Shown: positions 50,338 through 59,131, numbered from the stretch's first letter. The stretch is DNA of 64,000 nt from RUG626 sp051866775 (GCA_051866775.1 JBJDXR010000031.1:1-64000); one strand, 5' to 3'. Numbers and translations are program-made. Notes: generated from the sequence alone by a model not told the origin.

Positions 50338-51174
50338 ATGGCAATAAAGTTCTTTAAGCCCACCACTCCGTCGAGAAGGCACATGTCTGTTTCCGGCTTC
50401 GACGGAATCGATAAAAAGGCTAAGCCCGAGCGTTCACTGACCGAGGTCCTGAAGAAGCACTCCGGCCGCAACAGCTACGGACGCATCACTGTCCGCCACA
50501 AGGGCGGCGGAAACCGCAGAAAGTACCGTGTAATCGACTTTAAGCGCAATAAGCTGGACATGCCCGGCACCGTCCTCAGACTTGAGTACGACCCCAACCG
50601 TTCCGCTTATATCGCACTTGTCGAGTATGAGGATGGCGAGCGCCGCTACATTCTGGCTCCTGTGGGCCTTAACGCCGGCGACAAGGTAGTGTCCGGTGCA
50701 GGTGCTGATATCAAGCCCGGCAACGCACTGCCCATCGCAAATATCCCTGTCGGTACTATAATCCACAACATTGAGATGTACCCCGGCAAGGGCGCGCAGC
50801 TTGTGCGTTCCGCCGGCGCAGCCGCTCAGCTCATGGCAAAAGAGAACGGCATGGCTCAGGTACGTCTTCCCTCCGGTGAGTACAGATATATAAGGCTTGA
50901 CTGCATGGCCTCCATCGGCCAGGTCGGAAATATCGATCACGCCAACATCTCTTACGGCAAGGCCGGACGTGTCCGCCACATGGGAATCCGTCCGACGGTC
51001 CGCGGCTCCGTCATGAACCCGAACGACCACCCCCACGGCGGCGGCGAGGGCAAGAGCCCTGTCGGCCGTCCGGGACCTGTTACGCCGTGGGGTAAGCCGG
51101 CACTGGGCTATAAGACCCGTAAGACTAAGAACCGCACTGACAAGTTTATTGTCAAGCGCCGCAACGCGAAGTAA
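50338..51174 (+). CDS. rplB: 50S ribosomal protein L2
   Basis: The product is 278 aa. It shows GRNSYGRITVRHKGGG near the N-terminus and the conserved C-terminal MNPNDHPHGGGEGKSPVG loop, with the histidine near the peptidyl-transferase centre. AGGAGG-type site before ATG. Confidence 0.98.
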   Translation: MAIKFFKPTTPSRRHMSVSGFDGIDKKAKPERSLTEVLKKHSGRNSYGRITVRHKGGGNRRKYRVIDFKRNKLDMPGTVLRLEYDPNRSAYIALVEYEDGERRYILAPVGLNAGDKVVSGAGADIKPGNALPIANIPVGTIIHNIEMYPGKGAQLVRSAGAAAQLMAKENGMAQVRLPSGEYRYIRLDCMASIGQVGNIDHANISYGKAGRVRHMGIRPTVRGSVMNPNDHPHGGGEGKSPVGRPGPVTPWGKPALGYKTRKTKNRTDKFIVKRRNAK

Positions 51175-51189
51175 GGAGGGACAGAGAGA

Positions 51190-51462
51190 ATGAGCAGAAG
51201 TATCAAGAAAGGCCCTTTCGCAGCTCCCGAGCTTCTTAAGAGGGTCGATGAACTAAATAAAACCGGCGAGAAGAAGGTCCTTAAGACCTGGAGCCGTGCA
51301 AGCACCATTTTCCCGTCCTTTGTTGGTCACACCATCGCCGTCCATGACGGACGCCGTCACATCCCGGTCTACATCACCGAGGATATGGTCGGCCACAAGC
51401 TCGGCGAGTTTGCTCCGACGCGCACCTTCCGCGGTCACGCCGGCAGCAAGACGGGCAAATAA
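51190..51462 (+). CDS. rpsS: 30S ribosomal protein S19
   Basis: The product is 90 aa. MSRSIKKGPF at the N-terminus and GEFAPTRTFRGHAG at the C-terminus are diagnostic. It is part of the 30S head. Confidence 0.98.
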   Translation: MSRSIKKGPFAAPELLKRVDELNKTGEKKVLKTWSRASTIFPSFVGHTIAVHDGRRHIPVYITEDMVGHKLGEFAPTRTFRGHAGSKTGK

Positions 51463-51475
51463 GGGAGGCTGAATT

Positions 51476-51817
51476 ATGGAAGCAAAAGCACAAGTAAAAT
51501 ACGCGCGCATATCCCCCCGCAAGGTAAAGATCGTCTGTGATCTTATCCGCGGCAAGGATGTGGCTACCGCCCGCGCGATTCTTATGAACACCCCCAAGGC
51601 CGCCTCTGAGATCATGGTAAAGGTCCTGAAGAGCGCCGTCGCCAACGCGGAGAACAACTTCGGCATGGATCCCTCCAGCCTCTATGTCTCCGAGACTTAT
51701 GCAAACCCCGGCCCGATTCTCAAGAGGATTCAGCCTGTCTCCAAGGGCAGAGCTTACCGCATAAATAAGAGAACGAGCCATATCACTATCGTTGTCAAGG
51801 AAAGGGAGGAGGCGTAA
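51476..51817 (+). CDS. rplV: 50S ribosomal protein L22
   Basis: The product is 113 aa. YARISPRKVKIVCDLIRGK and the beta-hairpin RIQPVSKGRAYRINKRTSH that lines the exit tunnel are present. Confidence 0.98.
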   Translation: MEAKAQVKYARISPRKVKIVCDLIRGKDVATARAILMNTPKAASEIMVKVLKSAVANAENNFGMDPSSLYVSETYANPGPILKRIQPVSKGRAYRINKRTSHITIVVKEREEA

Positions 51818-51819
51818 AC

Positions 51820-52692
51820 ATGGGACAGAAAGTCAATCCGCATGGACTGAGAGTCGGCGTTATCAAGGATTGGGATTCCCGTTGGTACGCCAGGGACGAT
51901 AAGGTCGGAGATCTTATCGTTGAGGATTACAACATCCGCAAATATCTTAAGAAGCTGCTGTACTCCGCCGGAGTACCCAAGATCGAGATCGAGCGCGACA
52001 GCGCAAAGGTCAAGATCTATATCCACTGCTCCCGTCCGGGCATCGTCATCGGCAAGGGCGGCGCTGAGATCGAGAAGCTCCGCGCCGATATGGAGAAGAG
52101 ACTGGGCAAGCCTGTCGCCATCTCCATTATTGAGGTCAAGACCCCCGATACCGATGCACAGCTGGTTGCAGAGAGCATCGCTCAGCAGCTTGAGAAGCGT
52201 ATCAGCTATCGCCGCGCTATGAAGAACGCCATGAGCCGCGCTATGCGTCTGGGCGTCCGCGGAATTAAGATCAAGCTCTCCGGCCGTATCGGCGGCGCTG
52301 AGATCGCCCGCAACGAGTCCTACCACGAGGGTACGATCCCCCTGCAGACCCTCCGTGCCGACATAGAGTACGGCTTTGCTGAGGCTGCTACCACCTATGG
52401 CCGCATTGGTGTTAAGGTGTGGATCTATAAGGGAGAGATCCTCTCTCAGACCCTCCGCACCACTCCGCGCACCATGGACACCTCAAAGCCCCAGCGTGAG
52501 CGCCGCGAGCGCCGTGACGACCGCAGAAGCGGCAACCGTCAGGGCGGATATAACAACCGTAATAACAACAATAACGGCTATAACCGTCAGGGCGGATACA
52601 ATAACAACCGTCAGGGTGGGTATAACCGCGCACCACAGGGCGGCGCGCCCCGTCAGAGCGCCGACACTCCTAAAGAAGGAGGAGCCAACTAA
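51820..52692 (+). CDS. rpsC: 30S ribosomal protein S3 with Arg/Gly/Asn/Gln repeat tail
   Basis: The product is 290 aa against about 210-230 usually. Residues 1-220 are normal S3, with the KH domain (VIGKGGAEIEKLR) and C-terminal domain (KVWIYKGEI). From about residue 222 a disordered, highly basic tail follows: RERRERRDDRRSG, then three NRQGGYN repeats (starting near 239, 255 and 263) separated by Asn runs. The repeats are preserved at codon level (CGTCAGGGCGG), which suggests recent expansion. The tail resembles RGG-type RNA-binding segments. The gene overlaps rplP by 1 nt. Confidence 0.97.
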   Translation: MGQKVNPHGLRVGVIKDWDSRWYARDDKVGDLIVEDYNIRKYLKKLLYSAGVPKIEIERDSAKVKIYIHCSRPGIVIGKGGAEIEKLRADMEKRLGKPVAISIIEVKTPDTDAQLVAESIAQQLEKRISYRRAMKNAMSRAMRLGVRGIKIKLSGRIGGAEIARNESYHEGTIPLQTLRADIEYGFAEAATTYGRIGVKVWIYKGEILSQTLRTTPRTMDTSKPQRERRERRDDRRSGNRQGGYNNRNNNNNGYNRQGGYNNNRQGGYNRAPQGGAPRQSADTPKEGGAN

Positions 52693-53117
52693 TGCTTTTA
52701 CCAAAGAGAGTTAAATACCGCAAGCAGCAGCGCGGCCGCATGAAGGGCGTCGCCACTCGCGGAAACACCGTTACCTACGGTGAGTACGGACTCGTTGCAA
52801 CCGAGCCGTGCTGGATAACCTCCAACCAGATCGAGGCCGCCCGTGTGGCTATCACCCGTTACACCAAGCGTGGTGGTAAGGTTTGGATAAAGATATTCCC
52901 TGATAAGCCCGTGACCCAGAAGCCGGCCGAGACCCGAATGGGTTCCGGAAAAGGCTCCCCTGAGTATTGGGTAGCAGTTGTCAAGCCCGGCAGAGTTATG
53001 TTTGAAATTGCCGGTGTTTCGCCTGAAGATGCAATGGAGGCACTTCGTCTCGGCGCACATAAGCTGCCCTGCAAGACGAAGATAATTGCCCGTGAGACCG
53101 AGACAGGTGGTGAATAA
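52692..53117 (+). CDS. rplP: 50S ribosomal protein L16
   Basis: The product is 141 aa. MLLPKRVKYRKQQRGRMKG and the loop GGKVWIKIFPDKPVTQKPAETRMG are typical. It lies near the A-site tRNA elbow. Confidence 0.98.
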   Translation: MLLPKRVKYRKQQRGRMKGVATRGNTVTYGEYGLVATEPCWITSNQIEAARVAITRYTKRGGKVWIKIFPDKPVTQKPAETRMGSGKGSPEYWVAVVKPGRVMFEIAGVSPEDAMEALRLGAHKLPCKTKIIARETETGGE

Positions 53118-53118
53118 G

Positions 53119-53313
53119 ATGAAGGCAAACGAGGTAAGAAAGATGAGCCCCTCCGAGCTGGAGGCGAAGCTCGCGGATCTTAAGAAGGACCTGTTTACGC
53201 TCCGCATGCAGCACGCAACGAATCAGCTCGACAACCCTGTTAAGATATCCCTTGTAAAAAAGGATATTGCCCGAGTCCAGACGATAATCCGCGAAAAGCA
53301 GCTCGAGCAGTGA
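53119..53313 (+). CDS. rpmC: 50S ribosomal protein L29
   Basis: The product is 64 aa, starting MKANEVRKMS one base after the rplP stop. It is two helices with KDLFTLRMQHATNQL in the middle. The GGTGGTG site lies inside the rplP end. Confidence 0.97.
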   Translation: MKANEVRKMSPSELEAKLADLKKDLFTLRMQHATNQLDNPVKISLVKKDIARVQTIIREKQLEQ

Positions 53314-53326
53314 GGAGGAAACCTGA

Positions 53327-53590
53327 ATGAGTGAAGTTAGAACGTCTTCCAGAAAGACAAGGGTGGGCAAGGTTGTCTCCGACAAGATGGACAAGACGAT
53401 CGTCGTGGCCATCGCGGATCGTGTGCCGCACCCCCTGTATAAAAAGATAGTTAAGAGAACCTATAAGCTCAAGGCCCATGATGAGGAGAACATTGCCGGT
53501 ATCGGCGATACCGTCCGCGTCATGGAGACCCGTCCCCTGTCCAAGGACAAGAGATGGCGCCTTGTGGAAATTGTTGAGAAGGCAAAGTAA
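53327..53590 (+). CDS. rpsQ: 30S ribosomal protein S17
   Basis: The product is 87 aa with an OB fold. KTRVGKVVSDKMDKTIVVAI and GDTVRVMETRPLSKDKRWRLVEI are diagnostic. It is an early 16S rRNA binder. Confidence 0.98.
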   Translation: MSEVRTSSRKTRVGKVVSDKMDKTIVVAIADRVPHPLYKKIVKRTYKLKAHDEENIAGIGDTVRVMETRPLSKDKRWRLVEIVEKAK

Positions 53591-53602
53591 GGAGGCGCCA
53601 GA

Positions 53603-53971
53603 ATGATACAGCAGGAATCTTATCTTAAGGTCGCCGACAATACCGGCGCCAAGGAAATAAAGTGCATCCGCGTTCTGGGCGGCTCCAAGAGAAAATACGG
53701 AAACATCGGTGATGTGATCGTCGCCTCCGTGCGTAAGGCAGCCCCCGGCGGACAGGTCAAGAAGGGCGATGTCGTTAAGGCTGTTATTGTCCGCTCGGCA
53801 CGCGGTGTCCGCCGCGCTGACGGCACCTACGTCCGTTTTGACGAGAACGCGGCGGTCCTCATCAGGGACGACAAGAACCCGGTGGGAACCCGCATCTTCG
53901 GGCCCGTTGCCAGAGAGCTTCGTGATAAGGATTACATGAAGATCCTGTCACTCGCTCCCGAAGTCATATGA
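53603..53971 (+). CDS. rplN: 50S ribosomal protein L14
   Basis: The product is 122 aa. MIQQESYLKVADNTGAKEI and the C-terminal GTRIFGPVARELRDKDYMKILSLAPEV are typical. L14 forms bridge B8 and is the docking site of RsfS. Confidence 0.98.
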   Translation: MIQQESYLKVADNTGAKEIKCIRVLGGSKRKYGNIGDVIVASVRKAAPGGQVKKGDVVKAVIVRSARGVRRADGTYVRFDENAAVLIRDDKNPVGTRIFGPVARELRDKDYMKILSLAPEVI

Positions 53972-53987
53972 GGAGGGCGAAGAAACT

Positions 53988-54293
53988 ATGAACATCAGAA
54001 CTAACGATACAGTTGTTGTCCTGTCCGGTAAGGACAAGGGCAAGAAGGGCAAGGTCATCTCCGCCGATCCCAAGAGCCTCAAGGTTATTGTTGAGGGCGT
54101 CAACGTGGCGAAGAGACATCAGAAGGCCCGCAAGCAGGGCGAGGAGAGCGGTATAATCAAGAAGGAGACTCCGATTTACGCCTCCAAGGTCATGCTCGTT
54201 TGCCCCAAGTGCGGCAAGCCCACCCGCGTGGGCCACACCGTGGTTGACGGCAAGAAATCCCGCGCCTGCAAAAAATGCGGCGCTGCAATGTGA
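53988..54293 (+). CDS. rplX: 50S ribosomal protein L24
   Basis: The product is 101 aa. The KOW motif DTVVVLSGKDKGKKGKVI is at the N-terminus. The C-terminal half has two CxxC pairs (CPKC, CKKC), so it probably binds zinc. Confidence 0.97.
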   Translation: MNIRTNDTVVVLSGKDKGKKGKVISADPKSLKVIVEGVNVAKRHQKARKQGEESGIIKKETPIYASKVMLVCPKCGKPTRVGHTVVDGKKSRACKKCGAAM

Positions 54294-54308
54294 GGGGGAG
54301 AATAAACT

Positions 54309-54851
54309 ATGCCTAGACTTAAGACAAAGTATACTGAGGAGATTGCTCCCGCTCTCATGAAGAAGTTCCAGTATAAGAGCGTTATGCAGATTCCGAAGCT
54401 CGACAAGATAGTCGTAAACGTCGGTTGCGGCGACGCCAAGGATAATCAGAAGGTTATCGACAGCGTCGTGAACGAGATCAGCGCCATCACCGGACAGCAT
54501 GCGGTCGTCACCAAGGCCCGCAAGTCCGTTGCTAACTTCAAGCTTCGTGAGGGTATGAATATCGGCGTCAAGGTCACGCTCCGCCACGATAAGATGTGGG
54601 AGTTCCTTGACAGGCTGTTTAATGTGGCCCTGCCCCGTGTCCGCGACTTCCGCGGAATAAACCCCAACTCCTTCGACGGCCGCGGCAACTATGCCCTGGG
54701 CATTAAGGAGCAGCTCATATTCCCTGAGATCGACTACGACAAGATCGAGAAGATCCGCGGAATGGACATCGTAATGTGCACAACCGCGAAGACGGACGAG
54801 GAAGCAAGAGAACTTCTCACGCTTCTGGGCGCCCCCTTCTATCAGAATTAA
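54309..54851 (+). CDS. rplE: 50S ribosomal protein L5
   Basis: The product is 180 aa. The 5S rRNA-binding segment KIVVNVGCGDAKDN and the RDFRGINPNSFDGRGNYALGIKEQ block are diagnostic. Preceded by a ribosome site in GGGGGAGAA. Confidence 0.98.
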   Translation: MPRLKTKYTEEIAPALMKKFQYKSVMQIPKLDKIVVNVGCGDAKDNQKVIDSVVNEISAITGQHAVVTKARKSVANFKLREGMNIGVKVTLRHDKMWEFLDRLFNVALPRVRDFRGINPNSFDGRGNYALGIKEQLIFPEIDYDKIEKIRGMDIVMCTTAKTDEEARELLTLLGAPFYQN

Positions 54852-54865
54852 GGAGGTCGTAAGAA

Positions 54866-55051
54866 ATGGCAAAGAAATCAATGATTCTGAAGCAGCAGCG
54901 CGGCGGAAAATATTCCACCCGTAACTACAACCGCTGCAAGATCTGCGGCCGTCCCCATGCTTACCTTCGCAACTACGGCATCTGCCGTATCTGCTTCCGC
55001 GAGCTGGCTTATAAGGGCGAGATCCCCGGCGTAAAGAAGGCGAGCTGGTAA
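54866..55051 (+). CDS. rpsN: 30S ribosomal protein S14, short zinc-binding type
   Basis: The product is 61 aa. Zinc knuckles CKIC and CRIC mark the type-Z paralogue (rpsZ/rpsN1). It is the last gene before an unusual 252-nt gap. Confidence 0.97.
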   Translation: MAKKSMILKQQRGGKYSTRNYNRCKICGRPHAYLRNYGICRICFRELAYKGEIPGVKKASW

Positions 55052-55054
55052 AAC

Positions 55055-55133
55055 AAATGCCCGTATGCTTCATGAGATTTGTTCGCAGTACTTTAGTACA
55101 GCTTCGCTCATCTCGTTTTGCCTACGAACATTT
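55055..55133 (+). repeat. Long imperfect palindrome inserted between rpsN and rpsH
   Basis: It starts 3 nt after the rpsN stop. Nested arms pair: AAATG (55055-55059) with CATTT (55129-55133), then GTA/TAC, GC/GC, GAGAT/ATCTC, and a core GTACT-TT-AGTAC (55088-55099). The whole unit of about 79 bp could fold into one long hairpin. It looks like a REP/MITE-type repeat. Copies elsewhere in the genome cannot be checked here. Confidence 0.7.
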
Positions 55134-55303
55134 ATTTCACCAATCCGGAGTGCAGGCTTCGGTACAAGTGCCGTAAGAGGCGGCACGAAATTACAATTAA
55201 TTAGTAAATAGGATGGCGAAAGGTCTGCGGCAATCCCGTATTGACGCAGATACCTCGCCGCCTGAACCGCTTCGGCGGTAACTCTGATCAAGGAGGAAAA
55301 TAA
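55134..55303 (+). other. Hairpin-rich remainder of the rpsN-rpsH gap
   Basis: No gene is seen. Hairpins are GTGCCG/CGGCAC (55168-55186), CTGCG/CGCAG (about 55225-55249) and ACCGC-TTCG-GCGGT (about 55266-55279), the last with a stable UUCG tetraloop. An AT-rich stretch (about 55190-55212) separates them. The final AGGAGG serves rpsH. Confidence 0.55.
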
Positions 55304-55699
55304 ATGCAGATCACAGATCCAATCGCGGATATGCTGACCAGAATCAGGAACGCAAATTCCGCAAAGCACGCAACCGTAGACATCCCCAGCTCCAACATGA
55401 AAAAGGCTATAGCCCAGATCCTGCTGGATGAGGGATACATCAAGAACTTCCAGATTGTTAATGATGGCGGACAGGGAGTTATCAAGGTGACCCTTAAGTA
55501 CAACGCAGGCGAGAGGGTCATTCAGGGACTCCGCCGTGTGTCCAAGCCGGGCCTGCGCGTTTACGCCGGTACCGACGAGATACCTTATGTTCTCAAGGGA
55601 CTCGGCACCGCCATCATTTCAACATCCAAGGGCGTTATGACCGACAAAAAGGCGAGAGCCGAGCACGTCGGCGGCGAAGTCCTTGCGTTCGTATGGTAA
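55304..55699 (+). CDS. rpsH: 30S ribosomal protein S8
   Basis: The product is 131 aa. DPIADMLTRIRNANSA at the N-terminus and GTAIISTSKGVMTDKKARAEHVGGEVLAFVW at the C-terminus. It is a central-domain 16S rRNA binder, and in some bacteria the spc-operon repressor. Confidence 0.98.
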   Translation: MQITDPIADMLTRIRNANSAKHATVDIPSSNMKKAIAQILLDEGYIKNFQIVNDGGQGVIKVTLKYNAGERVIQGLRRVSKPGLRVYAGTDEIPYVLKGLGTAIISTSKGVMTDKKARAEHVGGEVLAFVW

Positions 55700-55713
55700 G
55701 GGAGGTAATTTGA

Positions 55714-56253
55714 ATGTCAAGAATCGGAAGAGCTCCCATCACCATCCCCGCGGGCGTCGAAGTCAATGTGGCTGAGGGCAACGTGGTCACCGTCAATGGA
55801 CCGAAGGGAAGCATCACAAAGAACCTGTGCCCGGCTATGACGATTGAAAGTAAGGACGGCGTTCTTACCGTTTCCCGTCCCAACGACGAGAAGCAGAACC
55901 GCTCACTTCACGGACTCACAAGGACCCTGCTCAACAACATGGTTCTCGGCGTTACCGACGGGTTCTCCAAAACTCTGGAGATCAACGGCGTTGGTTACAG
56001 AGCCGCCAAAGAGGGCAAGAATCTGGTCATGAACCTGGGATTCTCCCATCAGGTCATCGTACCTGAGACGGATGGCATCACAATAGAAGTGCCCGATCCC
56101 AACCATGTGGTAATCAAGGGCGTTGATAAGCAGCTGGTGGGCCAGTTTGCCGCGGACGTCCGCAAGAGAAGACCGCCTGAGCCGTATAAGGGCAAGGGAA
56201 TCAAATATGCAGATGAAGTCATTCGCCGTAAAGAAGGCAAGACTGGTAAATAA
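55714..56253 (+). CDS. rplF: 50S ribosomal protein L6
   Basis: The product is 179 aa. MSRIGRAPITIPAGVEV at the N-terminus and the L6 signature RRPPEPYKGKGIKY at the C-terminus. Confidence 0.98.
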   Translation: MSRIGRAPITIPAGVEVNVAEGNVVTVNGPKGSITKNLCPAMTIESKDGVLTVSRPNDEKQNRSLHGLTRTLLNNMVLGVTDGFSKTLEINGVGYRAAKEGKNLVMNLGFSHQVIVPETDGITIEVPDPNHVVIKGVDKQLVGQFAADVRKRRPPEPYKGKGIKYADEVIRRKEGKTGK

Positions 56254-56268
56254 AGGAGGTGTGCCTAA

Positions 56269-56628
56269 ATGATTAAGAGACCTGATACTAATGCACAGAG
56301 ACAAAAGCGCCATAAGAGAGTCAGAGCGAAGATCTCCGGCACGCCCGAGTGCCCAAGACTTAACGTATTCCGCAGCGAGAAGAACATCTACGCTCAGATA
56401 ATTGACGACGTTGCAGGGAACACCCTGTGCGCCGCTTCTTCCGTTGAGAAGGATTTTGAAGGCTCCGGAAGCAACAAGGAGGGTGCCCGTAAGGTGGGCC
56501 AGCTTATTGCTGAGCGCGCTAAGGCCAAGGGGATCGAGAAGGTCGTATTTGACCGCGGCGGCTACGTCTATCACGGACGTGTGCAGGAGCTTGCAGAGGG
56601 AGCCCGCGAGGGCGGCCTTGTATTTTAA
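56269..56628 (+). CDS. rplR: 50S ribosomal protein L18
   Basis: The product is 119 aa. It binds 5S rRNA. RHKRVRAKISGTPECPRLNVFRS and FDRGGYVYHGRVQELAEGAREGG are typical. Confidence 0.98.
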   Translation: MIKRPDTNAQRQKRHKRVRAKISGTPECPRLNVFRSEKNIYAQIIDDVAGNTLCAASSVEKDFEGSGSNKEGARKVGQLIAERAKAKGIEKVVFDRGGYVYHGRVQELAEGAREGGLVF

Positions 56629-56646
56629 CGGAGGGAGGAAACTTAA

Positions 56647-57168
56647 ATGGCTTACAGTAACAGCAGAAACAACCGCAAGGAAGAAGTAAAGTCCGAATAT
56701 ATTGAAAAAGTCGTCTCCCTCAACCGTGTATCCAAGACTGTTAAAGGCGGACGCGTAATGAAATTCTCCGCTCTCGTCGTCGTTGGCGACGGCAAGGGCA
56801 AGGTGGGCTACGGTCTTGGCAAGGCTGCCGAGGTTTCCGAGGCCATCCGTAAGGGCATTGAGGATGCGAAGAAGAACTTCACAACCATCACCCTTAAGGG
56901 AACAACGATTCCCCATGAGGTCATTGGCGAGTTCGGTGCAGGCCGCGTGCTTCTGAAGCCCGCCCCCGCCGGTACCGGCGTTATCGCCGGCGGCGCTGTC
57001 CGTGCGGTCGTTGAGGCTGCCGGAATCACAGACATCCGTACAAAGTGCCTCAGATCCAACAACCCCGCCAACGTTGTGGCTGCCACAATGTGCGGACTTA
57101 AGACTCTCCGCGATGCCCAGCAGGTCGCTCAGACCCGCGGCAAGTCCGTGGAAGAGATAGTTGGTTAA
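56647..57168 (+). CDS. rpsE: 30S ribosomal protein S5
   Basis: The product is 173 aa. The signature RVSKTVKGGRVMKFSALVVVGDGKGKVG and GKAAEVSEAIRKGIEDAKKN are present. S5 contributes to decoding fidelity. Confidence 0.98.
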   Translation: MAYSNSRNNRKEEVKSEYIEKVVSLNRVSKTVKGGRVMKFSALVVVGDGKGKVGYGLGKAAEVSEAIRKGIEDAKKNFTTITLKGTTIPHEVIGEFGAGRVLLKPAPAGTGVIAGGAVRAVVEAAGITDIRTKCLRSNNPANVVAATMCGLKTLRDAQQVAQTRGKSVEEIVG

Positions 57169-57182
57169 GGAGGGCTTAAAAA

Positions 57183-57365
57183 ATGGCAAATATCAACATT
57201 AAGCTCGTTAAGAGCCTTAACGGCAGACACAAAAAGCACATCGCCACCGCTGAGTCACTCGGTCTCAAGAAGATAGGCGATGAGACCACTCAGCCAGACA
57301 ATCCGCAGACCAGAGGAAAGATCGCCCAGATCGGATATCTCCTTCAGGTCACGGAAGAAAAGTAA
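57183..57365 (+). CDS. rpmD: 50S ribosomal protein L30
   Basis: The product is 60 aa. INIKLVKSLNGRHKKHIATAESLGLKKI is the L30 pattern. It lies between rpsE and rplO as usual. Confidence 0.97.
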   Translation: MANINIKLVKSLNGRHKKHIATAESLGLKKIGDETTQPDNPQTRGKIAQIGYLLQVTEEK

Positions 57366-57378
57366 GGAGGTTTGCGGA

Positions 57379-57819
57379 ATGAAATTAAATGATCTTTCTC
57401 CCGCAGCCGGATCCACCGCTAAGGCCTGGCGCAAGGGCAGAGGCATAGGCTCCGGAAACGGAAAGACAGGCGGACGCGGCCATAAGGGCCAGAAGGCCAG
57501 AAGCGGCGGCGGAGTCCGCGTGGGATTTGAAGGCGGCCAGATGCCTCTTGCACGCCGTATCCCGAAGAGAGGTTTCAACAACATTTTTGCCAAGCCTCTT
57601 GATGCGGTTAATGTTTCCGTACTGAACAAATTTGAGGATGGGGCTGTGGTCGATGCTGCGGCTCTCAAAGAGGCAGGTGTTCTTTCAAGCTGCAAGTACG
57701 GCCTCAAGGTCCTCGGCAACGGTGAAATCACCAAGAAGCTCACAGTAAAAGCATCAGCGTTTTCCGAGTCGGCCAAAGAGAAGATTGAGGCTGCCGGCGG
57801 AAAGGCCGAGGTGATCTAA
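57379..57819 (+). CDS. rplO: 50S ribosomal protein L15
   Basis: The product is 146 aa, starting MKLNDLSPAAGS behind AAGGAGG. The glycine-rich extension GRGIGSGNGKTGGRGHKGQKARSG threads into 23S rRNA. The stop is directly followed by the secY GTG. Confidence 0.98.
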   Translation: MKLNDLSPAAGSTAKAWRKGRGIGSGNGKTGGRGHKGQKARSGGGVRVGFEGGQMPLARRIPKRGFNNIFAKPLDAVNVSVLNKFEDGAVVDAAALKEAGVLSSCKYGLKVLGNGEITKKLTVKASAFSESAKEKIEAAGGKAEVI

Positions 57820-59115
57820 GTGCTCCAGACTATACGAAACGCATGGAAGGTTGAAGAGCTTAGGAAGAAATTCCTCTTCACGCTGTTCATCATCCTGCTG
57901 TACAGGCTCGGCAATGCCGTTCCTGTTCCGTATATAAATGTTTCTGCGCTTTCTCTCTACTTCGAGCAGCTTCGCAACACCGTTCTGGGACTTTATAACG
58001 TCATGAGCGGTAGTTCCTTCTCGCAGGGTACTGTATTTGCTCTTTCTATTCAGCCGTATATCAACGCCTCCATCATTATTCAGCTTCTTACAATAGCCAT
58101 TCCGGCTCTTGAGAGGCTCAGCAAAGACGGCGGCGAAGAGGGCAAAAAGAAGATCGAAGCTATCACCCGTTATTCCACAGTAGCTATCGCACTGCTTCAG
58201 GGCTACGGCTACTATGTTCTGCTCAACTCCAACGGTCTGCTTGCCGAGTCCGGAGTTTGGCAGGCGATAGTGATAGTGGCTACCTTTGTAGCAGGTTCCT
58301 CATTGCTCATGTGGATGGGCGAACAGATTACTGAGTTTGGTATCGGAAACGGTATCTCCATAATCCTGTTTGTCAGCATCGTTTCCAGAATTCCCAACAC
58401 AATCATCAGCGCTGTTGAGACAATAATCACGACTCCGTCTGTTTGGTGGATCTATCTGCTTATGCTCATCGGAGCGCTTGCAATCATTGTTCTGATAGTC
58501 GTTGTAACAAATGCGGAGCGCAGGATCCCCGTTATGTACTCCAAGCGTGTCGTGGGACGTAAGGTATACGGCGGCCAGTCGACCCACCTTCCGATGAAGG
58601 TAAATATGTCCGGCGTGCTGCCTGTCATCTTTGCTCAGTCAATCGCGTCCATGCCGGCAACCATTGGCATGTTCGCCGGCAAGACCACCGAAAGTGCCGG
58701 ATTCTGGGGAGGCTTCCTTAGATTTTTCGACACCTCGTCAGTCACATATATGATCCTGTACTTCCTGCTTATCGTATTCTTCAGCTATTTCTACTCCACT
58801 ATTCAGTTCAACCCTGTGGAGGTGTCCAACAACCTGAAGAAGAACGGCGGATATATCCCCGGCTTCCGACCGGGCAAGCCGACCAGCGATTTTATTTCCA
58901 AGGTGCTCAACAAGATAACGCTCTTTGGAGCCATCTACCTTGGAATAATCGCCATTGTTCCGCTGATCGTCTCTGCTTGCTCTGAGACAGCGGCAAACTC
59001 CGGATTGTCCATCGGCGGCACATCACTTATAATTGTCGTAGGAGTTGCACTTGAAACCGTAAGAGGCCTTGAGGCACAGATGGTCATGCGCAACTACAAG
59101 GGATTTCTTGAATAA
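57820..59115 (+). CDS. secY: Preprotein translocase subunit SecY
   Basis: The product is 431 aa with ten membrane helices, the central protein-export channel. The start is GTG 57820, right after the rplO stop. Family segments: GNAVPVPYINVS, the plug region, NRIPVMYSKRV-like ERRIPVMYSKRVVGRK, and FNPVEVSNNLKKNGGYIPGFRPG. Confidence 0.97.
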   Translation: MLQTIRNAWKVEELRKKFLFTLFIILLYRLGNAVPVPYINVSALSLYFEQLRNTVLGLYNVMSGSSFSQGTVFALSIQPYINASIIIQLLTIAIPALERLSKDGGEEGKKKIEAITRYSTVAIALLQGYGYYVLLNSNGLLAESGVWQAIVIVATFVAGSSLLMWMGEQITEFGIGNGISIILFVSIVSRIPNTIISAVETIITTPSVWWIYLLMLIGALAIIVLIVVVTNAERRIPVMYSKRVVGRKVYGGQSTHLPMKVNMSGVLPVIFAQSIASMPATIGMFAGKTTESAGFWGGFLRFFDTSSVTYMILYFLLIVFFSYFYSTIQFNPVEVSNNLKKNGGYIPGFRPGKPTSDFISKVLNKITLFGAIYLGIIAIVPLIVSACSETAANSGLSIGGTSLIIVVGVALETVRGLEAQMVMRNYKGFLE

Positions 59116-59131
59116 ATAAGGAGTTTGAGAT

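Noticed and set aside
53964..57189. Long open frames opposite the ribosomal protein genes (e.g. 53964-55073 and 55903-57189, minus strand)
   Set aside because: They lie antisense to conserved genes, lack ribosome sites, and arise from strong codon bias in G+C-rich highly expressed genes.
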